From Actinoplanes sp. DH11 (GTDB lineage: Bacteria; Actinomycetota; Actinomycetes; Mycobacteriales; Micromonosporaceae): 64,000 nucleotides of DNA. The stretch is from positions 124,001 through 188,000 of the forward strand of contig NZ_JAHWGU010000002.1 of the NCBI RefSeq assembly GCF_020873875.1. Reading direction: 5' to 3'. The position numbers were made by a program, and so were the translations under genes. Below the pieces are notes generated by a model, which did no database searches, was not told the origin of the DNA, and was given only the letters and a program-made list of their open reading frames with translations. Within the stretch, counting starts at the first letter, position 1. Each line of letters begins with the position of its first letter. This document shows, piece after piece, positions 44,188-52,285 of the stretch.

Positions 44188-45068
44188 CGGGCTCCTCCGA
44201 AGCGGCCCGCGTCCAGCAGGCGGATCAGGTACTCGCCGTACCCGCTCTTGAGCAGTGGCTGAGCGAGTTCGCGCAGTTGCTCGTCGGTGAGGAAGCCCAG
44301 CCGCCAGGCCGCTTCCTCGACACAGCCGATCTTAAGCCCCTGGCGTTCCTCGATCACCCGAACGTACTCCGAGGCCTGGACCATGGACTGGAACGTCCCG
44401 GTGTCCAGCCACACCGTGCCCCGGTCCAGCACCGTCACGTCGAGCCGGCCCTGCCGCAGGTACTCCTCGTTCACCGCGGTGATCTCCAGCTCGCCCCGCG
44501 CGCTGGGTTCGAGCTTCGCCGCGATCGCCACCACGTCGGCGTCGTAGAAGTAGAGGCCGGGCACCACGTAGGTGGAGCGCGGCCGCTCCGGCTTCTCCTC
44601 GATGGAGAGCACCTTGCCGCTGTCGTCGAACTCCACGACGCCGTAGCGCTCCGGGTCCGCCACCGGGTAGGCGAAGACACGCCCACCATCCGGCTGTCCG
44701 AATTTGGACAGCTGGCGCCCGAGACCGGTGCCCTGGAAGATGTTGTCGCCCAGGATCAGCGCCACCGGCTGGTCGCCGATGAAGTCGGCGCCGATGCGGA
44801 AGGCCTGCGCGATGCCGTCCGGTTTCGGTTGCTCCGCGTACGTCAGGGAGAGGCCCCACTGCGTGCCGTCACCGAGCAGTCGCTCGAAGTGAGGACGATC
44901 CTCAGGGGTGGTGATGACCAGAATCTCCCGGATTCCCGCCGAAACCAGCGTGGTCAGCGGGTAGTACACCATAGGCTTGTCGAAGATGGGCATGAGCTGT
45001 TTGGACATGGCCTTGGTAATCGGCCAGAGCCGGGAGCCGGTGCCACCGGCCAGCAGAATTCCGCGCAC
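44184..45068 (-). CDS. rmlA: glucose-1-phosphate thymidylyltransferase
   Basis: Enzyme of 294 residues that makes dTDP-glucose, the first step to dTDP-rhamnose. It starts [16 protein letters not shown], with the GxGxR nucleotide-binding loop; [21 protein letters not shown] and the conserved VWLDTGT all match RmlA. The GTG start has no ribosome-binding site but TAGTGT seven bases upstream, suggesting a leaderless mRNA; an upstream extension in frame is not RmlA-like. It is coupled to rmlC and diverges from rmlB. Confidence 0.96.
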   Translation of the reverse strand: MRGILLAGGTGSRLWPITKAMSKQLMPIFDKPMVYYPLTTLVSAGIREILVITTPEDRPHFERLLGDGTQWGLSLTYAEQPKPDGIAQAFRIGADFIGDQPVALILGDNIFQGTGLGRQLSKFGQPDGGRVFAYPVADPERYGVVEFDDSGKVLSIEEKPERPRSTYVVPGLYFYDADVVAIAAKLEPSARGELEITAVNEEYLRQGRLDVTVLDRGTVWLDTGTFQSMVQASEYVRVIEERQGLKIGCVEEAAWRLGFLTDEQLRELAQPLLKSGYGEYLIRLLDAGRFGGAR

Positions 45069-45114
45069 CGGGAGAACACTAAACAGTCGGCGCCAGCGTC
45101 TACACTCACCCCTC
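45069..45114. promoter_or_regulatory. divergent leaderless promoters of rmlA and rmlB
   Basis: The gap is only 46 bases. On the minus strand TAGTGT (45081 to 45076) lies seven bases before the rmlA GTG; on the plus strand TACACT (45101-45106) lies eight bases before the rmlB GTG. Both are good TANNNT -10 boxes that would start transcription at or next to the start codon, and neither gene has a ribosome-binding site. The two promoters must share or interleave their -35 regions. Confidence 0.6.
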
Positions 45115-46092
45115 GTGCAGATTTTAGTAACCGGTGGTGCCGGTTTCATCGGATCGGCCTACGTCAGGGCCCTCTTGCAGGACGAGTACGCGGGTGCGAC
45201 CGGCGCGTCGGTGACCGTTCTGGATCTGTTGTCCTATTCGGGTAATCGCGCGAACCTTCCCGCGTCACATCCCCGACTTCGCTTTGTTCAAGGTGACATT
45301 TCCGATTCCGCCCTGCTGCGCGACCTCCTTCCCGGTCACGACGCAGTAGTCCATTTCGCGGCCGAGTCGCATGTCGATCGGTCGATCAGTTCGGCTGTGC
45401 CGTTCGTCACGACGAACGTTCTGGGCACCCAGGTTCTGCTCGACGCCGCGCGCGCCGCCGGCGTCGGCAGGTTCGTGCACGTCTCCACCGACGAGGTGTA
45501 CGGCTCGATCGACGAGGGATCGTGGACCGAGACGTGGCCGCTCGCGCCGAACTCGCCGTACGCCGCCTCCAAGGCCGGCTCCGACCTGATGGCCCTGGCC
45601 GCGCACCGCACCCACGGCATGGACGTGGTGGTCACGCGCTGCTCCAACAACTACGGGCACCACCAGTTCCCGGAGAAGGTCATCCCGCTCTTCGTGACGA
45701 ACCTGCTGGACGGCAAGAAGGTGCCGCTCTACGGCGACGGCGGCAACATCCGTGACTGGCTGCACGTGTCCGATCACTGTCGAGGCATCCAGCTGGTCCT
45801 CGAGAAGGGCCGCGCCGGCGAGGTCTACAACATTGGCGGCGGCACCGAACTCAGCAACCGCGAGCTCACCGAGCGCCTGCTCGAGGCGTGCGGCGCCGGC
45901 TGGGACAGCGTCCAGCCGGTCGAGGACCGCAAGGGCCACGACCGCCGCTACTCCTTGGACATCACCAAGATCGGCGAAGAGCTGGGGTACGAGCCACAGG
46001 TCACCCTGGACCAGGGCCTCGCCGCGACCGTGGCGTGGTACCGCGACAACCGGGCCTGGTGGGAACCGCTGAAGTCGCGGAGCACCCTCTGA
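45115..46092 (+). CDS. rmlB: dTDP-glucose 4,6-dehydratase
   Basis: Extended SDR of 325 residues, second step to dTDP-rhamnose. [18 protein letters not shown] binds [14 protein letters not shown], the STDEVYG triad region and [10 protein letters not shown] (YxxxK) are the RmlB signatures, as is [15 protein letters not shown]. The GTG start is set by homology and the -10 box eight bases upstream. Its stop overlaps the rmlD ATG by one base (TGATG). Confidence 0.96.
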   Translation: MQILVTGGAGFIGSAYVRALLQDEYAGATGASVTVLDLLSYSGNRANLPASHPRLRFVQGDISDSALLRDLLPGHDAVVHFAAESHVDRSISSAVPFVTTNVLGTQVLLDAARAAGVGRFVHVSTDEVYGSIDEGSWTETWPLAPNSPYAASKAGSDLMALAAHRTHGMDVVVTRCSNNYGHHQFPEKVIPLFVTNLLDGKKVPLYGDGGNIRDWLHVSDHCRGIQLVLEKGRAGEVYNIGGGTELSNRELTERLLEACGAGWDSVQPVEDRKGHDRRYSLDITKIGEELGYEPQVTLDQGLAATVAWYRDNRAWWEPLKSRSTL

Positions 46093-46934
46093 TGCGCTGG
46101 CTCGTCACGGGCGCCGGCGGCATGCTCGGCCAGGACCTGCAGAGCGTGCTGTCCGGTCACGACGTCGTCGCTCTGCGTCGCGCCGACCTGGACATCACGG
46201 ACGCGGCAGCGGTCCGGGACGCCGTCGCCGGCACCGACGTGGTGATCAACGCGGCGGCGTGGACGAACGTGGACGGCGCGGAAACCGCCGAGGACGCCGC
46301 CACCGAGGTCAACGGACGCGCCGTCGAGATCCTGGCCGCGGCCGCCGGCAAGCGTCTGATCCACCTCTCCACGGACTACGTCTTCGACGGCACGGCCACC
46401 GCGCCCTACGCCGAGGACACCCCGCACGCCCCGGTCAACGCCTACGGCCGCAGCAAGGCCGCCGGCGAGAAGGCCGTCCTCGCGGCCGGCGGCTACGTCG
46501 TGCGGACCGCGTGGCTCTACGGCGAGCACGGGCCCAACTTCGTGCGCACCATGCTCCGGCTCGCCGCCGAACGGGACACACTCGACGTCGTCGACGACCA
46601 GCAGGGCCAGCCCACCTGGTCGCGGGCCCTCGCCCAGCAACTCGTCGCGCTCGCCGAGGCCGCCGCCGCCGGGCGCGCCACACCCGGCGCCTACCACGGC
46701 ACCGCAACCGGCTCCACCACCTGGTTCGGCCTGGCCCGGGCCGTCTTCGCCGAGGCCGGGCACGACCCCGATCGGGTACGCCCGACGACAAGCGACCGCT
46801 ACCCGAGGCCGGCCGCCCGTCCCGCCTACAGCGTGCTCGGCCACGACCGCTGGTCCGGCACGGGCGTCGCCCCCCTGCCCGACTGGCGCACCCAGCTGAC
46901 CGCCGCGATGCCGGCCATGCTGGCCACCCCCTGA
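46092..46934 (+). CDS. rmlD: dTDP-4-dehydrorhamnose reductase
   Basis: Atypical SDR of 280 residues, final step to dTDP-L-rhamnose. WLVTGAGGMLGQDL binds NADPH, INAAAWTNVDGAE and LSTDYVFDG are RmlD signatures, and NAYGRSKAAGE carries YxxxK. It is coupled to rmlB. Together with rmlA and rmlC all four rhamnose genes are here, though on two divergent units. Confidence 0.95.
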   Translation: MRWLVTGAGGMLGQDLQSVLSGHDVVALRRADLDITDAAAVRDAVAGTDVVINAAAWTNVDGAETAEDAATEVNGRAVEILAAAAGKRLIHLSTDYVFDGTATAPYAEDTPHAPVNAYGRSKAAGEKAVLAAGGYVVRTAWLYGEHGPNFVRTMLRLAAERDTLDVVDDQQGQPTWSRALAQQLVALAEAAAAGRATPGAYHGTATGSTTWFGLARAVFAEAGHDPDRVRPTTSDRYPRPAARPAYSVLGHDRWSGTGVAPLPDWRTQLTAAMPAMLATP

Positions 46935-46953
46935 CCGCCCGCGTGGCGTAGTG

Positions 46954-47022
46954 GATCTGCTAGCGATGCGAAATCGCGGTTTCAACCCCATGATCACAGC
47001 GATTTCGTAGCGCTAGCAGATC
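46954..47022. repeat. 24-base inverted repeat with 21-base spacer
   Basis: The left arm (46954-46977) and right arm (46999-47022) are inverted copies of each other except for a three-base block in the middle (CAT against TAG in the same orientation). The spacer is 21 bases. It lies between convergent rmlD and the sigma-operon membrane gene, so it could terminate both, but it is longer and less GC-rich than the other terminators here and has no T-run. Confidence 0.75.
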
Positions 47023-47062
47023 GACATCTCGTCAGGACGGCGCGCGGCGCCGCCGGCTCGTC

Positions 47063-48604
47063 TCAGCGGGCCATGTCCCAGGCGGTCAGGTGCACGGTGA
47101 TCTCTCCGGCGGTCTCGTCCTGCCCGCCTACCGTCAGTTGCACAAGCGTCTGCCCGTCCGGTTCACCGGCAGCCGGTTTCTCCGGTGTGAGCAGGCAGTA
47201 CGTCCTGTCGTCCCGCAACTCCAGCGGCGCGTCACCGGACGCGTCGTCACGGATCGCTTTCGCGCACTCGCCCGGTGTCACCTTGTCGGTGTCCACCGTG
47301 GCTGCCGTGACGTCGGCCGCCGGTTCCAGGAACAGATCACCGGTGTCCGGGATCGCCGAGATCGAAACGGCCCCGCCGCCGTCGCCGGCCGCGGCGAACG
47401 GCTGCATCAGGTTGATCGCCTGCGGTGCGACGTCACTGATCGGCACCGTGAGTGCCGTCGCCGAGTAGCGCACCGGGAACGGTCCGCCGATCGGCGGTGA
47501 GATGTCGGGGCCGCCGCCACTGCCGTTTCCGGACCCGCTCCCCGTTCCGGCGTCACCCGAACTGAGCTCTCCGGACCCGCTCACCGTTCCGGGGCCACCG
47601 TTATTGCCGCCCCCAGGCCAGTTGCCTGTCACAGGGCCACCCCCATTGCCGGGCCCGCCGCCTGTCCCAGGGCCGCTCCCATTGCCGCCTCCAGGCCCGC
47701 TGCCTGTTCCGGGACCGCCCCCATCGCCGCCTCCAGGGCCGCTGCCTGTCCCGGGACCGCCCCACGGCCCGTTCCCGATTCCGGGTTCGTCCCCCGTCCC
47801 GGGCTCGTCGGCCGTCCCGGGCTCGTCGGCCGTCCCGGGAGCATCGGCCGTCCCGGGCACGTCGGCAGTCCCGGGCGCGTCGGCTGTCCCAGGTCCGTCG
47901 CCCATCCCCGGCGCGTCGGCCATCCCGGATCCGTCGTCGCTCCCGGGGCCGGCTCCACCCCCGGGTCCCGCCCCGGTCGCAGGTCCCGCCCCGGCGCCGG
48001 GCGCGGTGGGGCCGTGGGTGGGCCCCGGGCCGGTGGGCGCTGTCGCGGCCGGTCCGGCACCCGGACGCGCCGACGCCGACGCCGGTGCCGGCGGCTGACC
48101 GGGCCGGCCCGGGAAGGCGGGCGCCGGGCCGGTAGTCACCGGCCGGCTCGCCGCACCGGTGGGCACGGTCGGTGTTCCCGGCGTCAGGATCCCGGGCACG
48201 CCGAGCGGCGGGACACCGGTGCGCGCCTGCATCGCCACCACGCCGACGGTTCCGCCGGTGACCGCGACGGCCAGCGCGGCGAAGACCGTCGCCGGGAAAC
48301 GCCAGGGGCTGCGCGGTGCCCGTACGCCGGCTGCCTTCGGCGTCTGCGGTGCCGGGACGCCCGGTGCCCGTACGCCCGCTGCCTTCCGCGTCTTCGGTGG
48401 CCGATCGCCCGCCGCCCGCCGCATCCGCGGCAGCCGGACCCGCAAACCTTCCGGCGCGGCCGGTGCCGTGCCCGCCGCTGTCGCCTGGAGGCGTTCCCGC
48501 AGGTCGGCCAGGCCGGCCTCGACGTCGAACGCCACCCCGGCCAGGGCCTCGTCCTGCGCCCGTCGCAAGAGGTCGTGCTCGTCGGCTGTCAGGTCAGTGT
48601 CCAC
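47063..48604 (-). CDS. repeat-rich single-pass membrane protein of a sigma-factor operon
   Basis: Protein of 513 residues. A charged cytoplasmic N-terminus (1-45, helical, begins MDTDLTADEHDLLRRAQDEA) and a Lys/Arg/Pro-rich stretch are followed by one membrane segment (about 102-122), a very long Gly/Pro/Ser/Asp-rich repeat region (about 125-380), and a folded C-terminal domain (about 385-513) with a Cys pair. The start is GTG and overlaps the sigma gene by 11 bases. Position suggests an anti-sigma factor, but the Cys/His zinc motif of classic ZAS anti-sigmas is absent. The function is therefore inferred from context. Confidence 0.65.
   Translation of the reverse strand: MDTDLTADEHDLLRRAQDEALAGVAFDVEAGLADLRERLQATAAGTAPAAPEGLRVRLPRMRRAAGDRPPKTRKAAGVRAPGVPAPQTPKAAGVRAPRSPWRFPATVFAALAVAVTGGTVGVVAMQARTGVPPLGVPGILTPGTPTVPTGAASRPVTTGPAPAFPGRPGQPPAPASASARPGAGPAATAPTGPGPTHGPTAPGAGAGPATGAGPGGGAGPGSDDGSGMADAPGMGDGPGTADAPGTADVPGTADAPGTADEPGTADEPGTGDEPGIGNGPWGGPGTGSGPGGGDGGGPGTGSGPGGGNGSGPGTGGGPGNGGGPVTGNWPGGGNNGGPGTVSGSGELSSGDAGTGSGSGNGSGGGPDISPPIGGPFPVRYSATALTVPISDVAPQAINLMQPFAAAGDGGGAVSISAIPDTGDLFLEPAADVTAATVDTDKVTPGECAKAIRDDASGDAPLELRDDRTYCLLTPEKPAAGEPDGQTLVQLTVGGQDETAGEITVHLTAWDMAR
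47500..48060 (-). repeat. degenerate tandem repeats in the membrane-protein gene
   Basis: Short units encode runs such as PGTADEPGTADEPGTGD and GPGTGSGPGGG in many degenerate copies. They form an extended extracytoplasmic stalk. Copy number is likely to differ between strains. Confidence 0.8.
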
Positions 48605-49148
48605 GGCCGCTTTCCTTCCGGGCTTGGAGCTTGGTCATCAACGTCGTGCGGGCGTCGTGCAGGTGCGAGCAGACGGTCGAGGCCTTCAGGCCGAGCCGCT
48701 CGGCGATCTCCCGCGGTTTGAGCCCCTCCTGCGCCAGCGCCATCACCTGGTACTGCCGCCGCGTCAGGGTGCGGATCAGGCGCAACGCCTCGGCACCGTC
48801 CTCCGCGGACTCGTCCGCCCAGCTCAGCGGTGGCGGCTCACGCCGCAGCCGGACAGCGAGGTTCAGGTCGCGCTGCTGGTTGCGCCAGAAGTCGGTGACG
48901 GTACGGTCCAAAATCTTCCAGGCGTAGGCCCGCCGCGCCTCAGGTTCCAGCGGGGCCATCCGCTGATACCAGTTCACGTGCAGTTTGAGCATCACCTGCT
49001 GTACGGCGTCCTTCGCGTCGTGCACGGACAGGTCCCGTTTCAGGGCGTAGCGGAAGTAGAGGTCCGCCACCTCGCGATAGAACTCCGCCAGCCCGGGGTC
49101 GAGCGGGTCGCTCCCGCTCGACGCCTCGGTCCTCGTCTCGGCTGTCAT
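48594..49148 (-). CDS. ECF-type RNA polymerase sigma factor
   Basis: Protein of 184 residues. Region 2 (about 20-95) contains DAKDAVQQVMLKLH and AYAWKILDRTVTDFWRN; region 4 (about 120-175) has the helix-turn-helix LKPREIAERLGLKASTVCSHL. It has no extra C-terminal domain. It overlaps the 74-residue upstream gene by ATGA and the downstream membrane gene by 11 bases, so all three are co-translated. Its target promoters are unknown and no copy of a matching autoregulatory promoter was recognised upstream. Confidence 0.9.
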   Translation of the reverse strand: MTAETRTEASSGSDPLDPGLAEFYREVADLYFRYALKRDLSVHDAKDAVQQVMLKLHVNWYQRMAPLEPEARRAYAWKILDRTVTDFWRNQQRDLNLAVRLRREPPPLSWADESAEDGAEALRLIRTLTRRQYQVMALAQEGLKPREIAERLGLKASTVCSHLHDARTTLMTKLQARKESGRGH

Positions 49149-49369
49149 GCCCGGTCGTCCGGCCCGTCCCGGTGGACCGGCACGGCGCCGTCGTCCGGCC
49201 CGTCCCCGTCCTCCGTGCCCCGGCGCCAGGTGAGCCGGACCTCGACCCAGCGGTCGTCCGGCGGCTCGCCGCGGTCCGGTCGCTCGATCCGCACCCCGCA
49301 GAACGCGGCCACCGCCAGGTTGATCAGCTGAGTGACCACCGCAGCGGCTACGGAATCCCAGATCTCCAC
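49145..49369 (-). CDS. small protein leading the sigma operon
   Basis: Protein of 74 residues of unknown family. A hydrophobic N-terminal half (VAAAVVTQLINLAVAAFCG) that could be a membrane or amphipathic helix is followed by a short beta-like stretch (DRWVEVRLTWRR) and an acidic tail. The GTG start follows GGAGGGC by five bases, a strong site, and the stop overlaps the sigma ATG. It may modulate the sigma factor, but nothing in the sequence shows how. Confidence 0.7.
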   Translation of the reverse strand: MEIWDSVAAAVVTQLINLAVAAFCGVRIERPDRGEPPDDRWVEVRLTWRRGTEDGDGPDDGAVPVHRDGPDDRA

Positions 49370-49556
49370 GTCGCCCTCCTGTTGAGCCGTTGGAACGGCT
49401 GTCGAGAACAAAACGGAGCCGCGACCATAACGTCCAGACAAATGCCGAAATAGGGCTCGTTGGTGTGACCGCGGTGTTCGTGCGCGTGTCAGCGGGAGTG
49501 GACGCGGGTGGTTAACTTCAGCCGGACACCGATCGAGCCGAAAGCTGACGACACCG

Positions 49557-51134
49557 TTGACCACCGCCACCCGGGACCGGCTCGCCGCCGCCCGCGACGG
49601 ATTGCGCCTCGCCGCCGCACCGGCCCTGCTCACTCTCGCGATCACCCTGACCGGGATCGGACAACGTCAGTTCTGGCGCGACGAGCAGGCGACGTGGTGG
49701 GCGAGCACCCTCCCCCTCGGGCAGCTACGCCGGCTGGTCGAGGTCGTGGACCTGGTCCTGCTCCCCTACTACCTGCTCATGCACTTCTGGATCAAGGTCT
49801 TCGGCACGTCGGAGATCGCGATGCGGGTGCCGTCCGCCCTCTTCATGTCCCTGGCAGCCGGCCTGCTCGCGCTGCTCGGGGCACGGTTCGTCGACGCACC
49901 GGCAGGTCTGCTGGCCGGGTTGCTGTTCGCGCTGGTACCGGCGGTGTCCCGGTACGGCGGCGAGGCGCGGCCCTACGCCATGGCCCTGGCCGCGACACTC
50001 ACCGCGACCCTGCTGCTGCTCCACGCCTTGGACAGGCCCTCGCCACGGCGGTGGGCGGGCTACGCGATCGCGCTGATCTGGCTCGGACTCAGCCACCTGA
50101 TAGCCCTCACCGTGCTGGCGGCGCACCTGCTGCTGGTGATCGCCCGCCTCCACGCGACGCATCCGGGCCGCCTGGGCCACGCGATCCGCACCGGCCGCGC
50201 GATCGTGATCGGCTGGGCGGTCGCCGTCGGGGCCGCCCTGGTGGCCGTGGCGCCGGTGATCTGGTTCGGCAGCGGGCAGGACGAACAGATCGGCTGGATC
50301 CCGGAACCGACCTGGCCCGTCGTGCGAGCCTTCCCCGGCGAACTCTTCATCAGCACACCGGCCGCCGTGCTCATCCTTCTGCTGGCCCTGATCGGTATCG
50401 GTCTCGCCCTAGCCTCGAAAGCACAGCCAGCCGAGAAAACACAGCCGGCCGAGAGAACACAGCCGGCCGAAGAAACACAGCCGGCCGAGAAGGCAACCCG
50501 CTGGACGGCGGCCGTCCTGCTCGTCTGGATACTCCTGCCACCCACGCTCGCCTACCTCACGTTCGACGCGCTCGGGCTCTTCTATCCGCGCTACTTCCTC
50601 TTCGTCCTCCCGGCCGTCCTGATCGCGGCCGCCTGGGCCCTGCGCCGCCTCGCCACCACCCGGCGCCGGCTGATCGCGACAGGTCTGGCCGCCGCGCTCA
50701 CCCTGGGCGTGGCAGGCTTCCCGCAGCAGCGTTTCGTGCGATCGAACGCGGTCGAGGACGAGTACGCCTGGAAGGAGACCGCGCGCTGGCTCAACGACCG
50801 GTTCCAGCCCGGCGACCGGGTCGCGTACACCGGTTACATCCGCCTGCACCGCGGCTTCTCCTACGAGTTCAGCCGTCTGCCGGGGCCGGATCCGGGTGAG
50901 GTCTACAGCTACGTCAGTCGCAAACGGACCTGGTGGTGGTCGCACAACCTGAGCACCGACCCGGCACGCGCGCTGGCCGGAGTGGACCGTTTCTGGCTGG
51001 TGACAGCGCACCCGGAGGACGGCCCGCTGACCCACATCCCGCCGGACGCCCGCGACTACTTCGAGGACAACTACACCGTCGCGGAGACCGCCACCTTCCA
51101 CCACCTGCAGGCGACCCTGCTGCTGTCCAGGTAG
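49557..51134 (+). CDS. membrane glycosyltransferase, GT39/ArnT-like (GT-C)
   Basis: Integral membrane protein of 525 residues with about 10-11 membrane segments and a C-terminal extracytoplasmic domain. GQRQFWRDEQATWW in the first outside loop carries the Asp-Glu pair typical of GT-C enzymes, and YGGEARPYAMAL is another family signature. Such enzymes use polyprenyl-phosphate sugars to glycosylate proteins, lipids or wall polymers outside the cell. The start is TTG with no clear ribosome-binding site. A cytoplasmic loop contains four exact-length 18-base repeats. It is not linked to the sigma operon, from which it diverges. Confidence 0.82.
   Translation: MTTATRDRLAAARDGLRLAAAPALLTLAITLTGIGQRQFWRDEQATWWASTLPLGQLRRLVEVVDLVLLPYYLLMHFWIKVFGTSEIAMRVPSALFMSLAAGLLALLGARFVDAPAGLLAGLLFALVPAVSRYGGEARPYAMALAATLTATLLLLHALDRPSPRRWAGYAIALIWLGLSHLIALTVLAAHLLLVIARLHATHPGRLGHAIRTGRAIVIGWAVAVGAALVAVAPVIWFGSGQDEQIGWIPEPTWPVVRAFPGELFISTPAAVLILLLALIGIGLALASKAQPAEKTQPAERTQPAEETQPAEKATRWTAAVLLVWILLPPTLAYLTFDALGLFYPRYFLFVLPAVLIAAAWALRRLATTRRRLIATGLAAALTLGVAGFPQQRFVRSNAVEDEYAWKETARWLNDRFQPGDRVAYTGYIRLHRGFSYEFSRLPGPDPGEVYSYVSRKRTWWWSHNLSTDPARALAGVDRFWLVTAHPEDGPLTHIPPDARDYFEDNYTVAETATFHHLQATLLLSR
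50418..50489 (+). repeat. four tandem 18-base repeats
   Basis: Four in-frame copies of an 18-base unit encode KAQPAE, KTQPAE, RTQPAE and ETQPAE, making a charged flexible loop between two membrane segments of the GT39-like protein. Copies differ mostly by single bases, so the expansion is recent. Confidence 0.9.
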
Positions 51135-51149
51135 TAGCCGACGCGCGTA

Positions 51150-52220
51150 CTACCTCGGGTTCACCGCGAACGGGTCGGGGAGGTCGAGCCACGAGTCGGA
51201 GCCGGCGGCCAGTTCCTCGTCGGTGAGCAGACACCCGGTGAGCGCCCGCTGCAACGCCTCGGTGTCCAGGTCGAGACCGACGAAGGCGAGCTGGTGGTGG
51301 CGGTCGCCGTAGTACGGGTCCCAGTCCAGCGACGCCGCCACCCGCCGCTCCGGATGCACCGCCGACCACGACTCGTCGGGCACGTCGGCCAGCCAGCCGC
51401 CGGCCGATTCCAGGCGCAGCGCGCTCGCGGACTCCCAGGTCAGCACCATGTCGGGGCGGACCGCCAGCCACAGGTGGCCGCGGGAGCGCAGGACCCGGCC
51501 GGTGATGTCGGCGAGCGCCGCGTACAGCCGGGCCGGGTGGAACGGGCGGCGCTGCCGGAAGACGTACGACACCACGCCGTCCGCGGGCACCGGCTCGTGC
51601 ACGCCCACGGCCAGGCCGCGCAGGCCGCGGATGGACGGCGCGACGGGGGCGGGGTGGGGGGACGGCCGGCGTACCGATGCGGGAAGCCGGTCGTCGTCGG
51701 TGGCCCGTACCTCCGCCCACGGCGCCAGCCGCCGCAGCAGCGTGCGCAGCTGCTCGGCCTCCCACTGCTCGCCGCCCTCGGGGCGGCCACTCACCAGCAC
51801 GGCGTCGGCCTGCTCGATCTGCCGTGCGACCAGGTCGGCGATCCGCCGGTCATCGGACGAGCGGGGGTACGGGTCGACCGCGCACACCAGCTTCTCGTCG
51901 GCGAGCGCGTCCAGCACCAGGTCGGCCGCGACCGCCGTGCAGATCATGCCCAGTCGCACCGAGTCCGGGACGGCGTGCTCGATCCAGGCGACGCGGAGCT
52001 CGTCGGGCTCGTACGCCTCGGGAAGCAGCGCCAGCAGCGTCGGTGCCGGCGCCCGGCCCGCCTCCTCGGCCACCACCTGGATCAGCCGCGCCGGTGTCAG
52101 CCCGGAGGTGCGCAGGTCGAGCACCGGCGAACCGGTGAGCTGCCGCGCGGCCGCCTCCGTGGCGTGCGGCCAGAAACCGGCCAGCGGGGTGACAAGCGTC
52201 GTCGAGCCCTCGGGAGCCAT
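51150..52220 (-). CDS. CobW/COG0523-like protein lacking the GTPase P-loop
   Basis: Protein of 356 residues. The C-terminal 150 residues (RPFHPARLYAALADITGRVLRSRGHLWLA onward in short) match the CobW_C domain of COG0523 metal chaperones, and the N-terminal part has the CobW-like order of strands, but the start (STTLVTPLAGFWPHATEAA) has no GxxGxGKT loop and the CxCC metal motif is missing. It may thus not hydrolyse GTP. The ATG is preceded by CAAGAT six bases upstream. Neighbours are a CDF exporter and an ArsR repressor, which points to zinc or another divalent metal. Confidence 0.75.
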   Translation of the reverse strand: MAPEGSTTLVTPLAGFWPHATEAAARQLTGSPVLDLRTSGLTPARLIQVVAEEAGRAPAPTLLALLPEAYEPDELRVAWIEHAVPDSVRLGMICTAVAADLVLDALADEKLVCAVDPYPRSSDDRRIADLVARQIEQADAVLVSGRPEGGEQWEAEQLRTLLRRLAPWAEVRATDDDRLPASVRRPSPHPAPVAPSIRGLRGLAVGVHEPVPADGVVSYVFRQRRPFHPARLYAALADITGRVLRSRGHLWLAVRPDMVLTWESASALRLESAGGWLADVPDESWSAVHPERRVAASLDWDPYYGDRHHQLAFVGLDLDTEALQRALTGCLLTDEELAAGSDSWLDLPDPFAVNPR

Positions 52221-52285
52221 GCAGGGATCTTGCCGTGCCGGCGTGGCATGCGGTGCGGTGTGTGCCGGGCGACACACGCCGGGGT

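Noticed and set aside
46935-47022. tRNA-like sequence (GGTTTCAACCCC) between rmlD and the sigma operon
   Set aside because: The T-arm-like string is not backed by acceptor, D or anticodon stems; the inverted repeat explains the symmetry.
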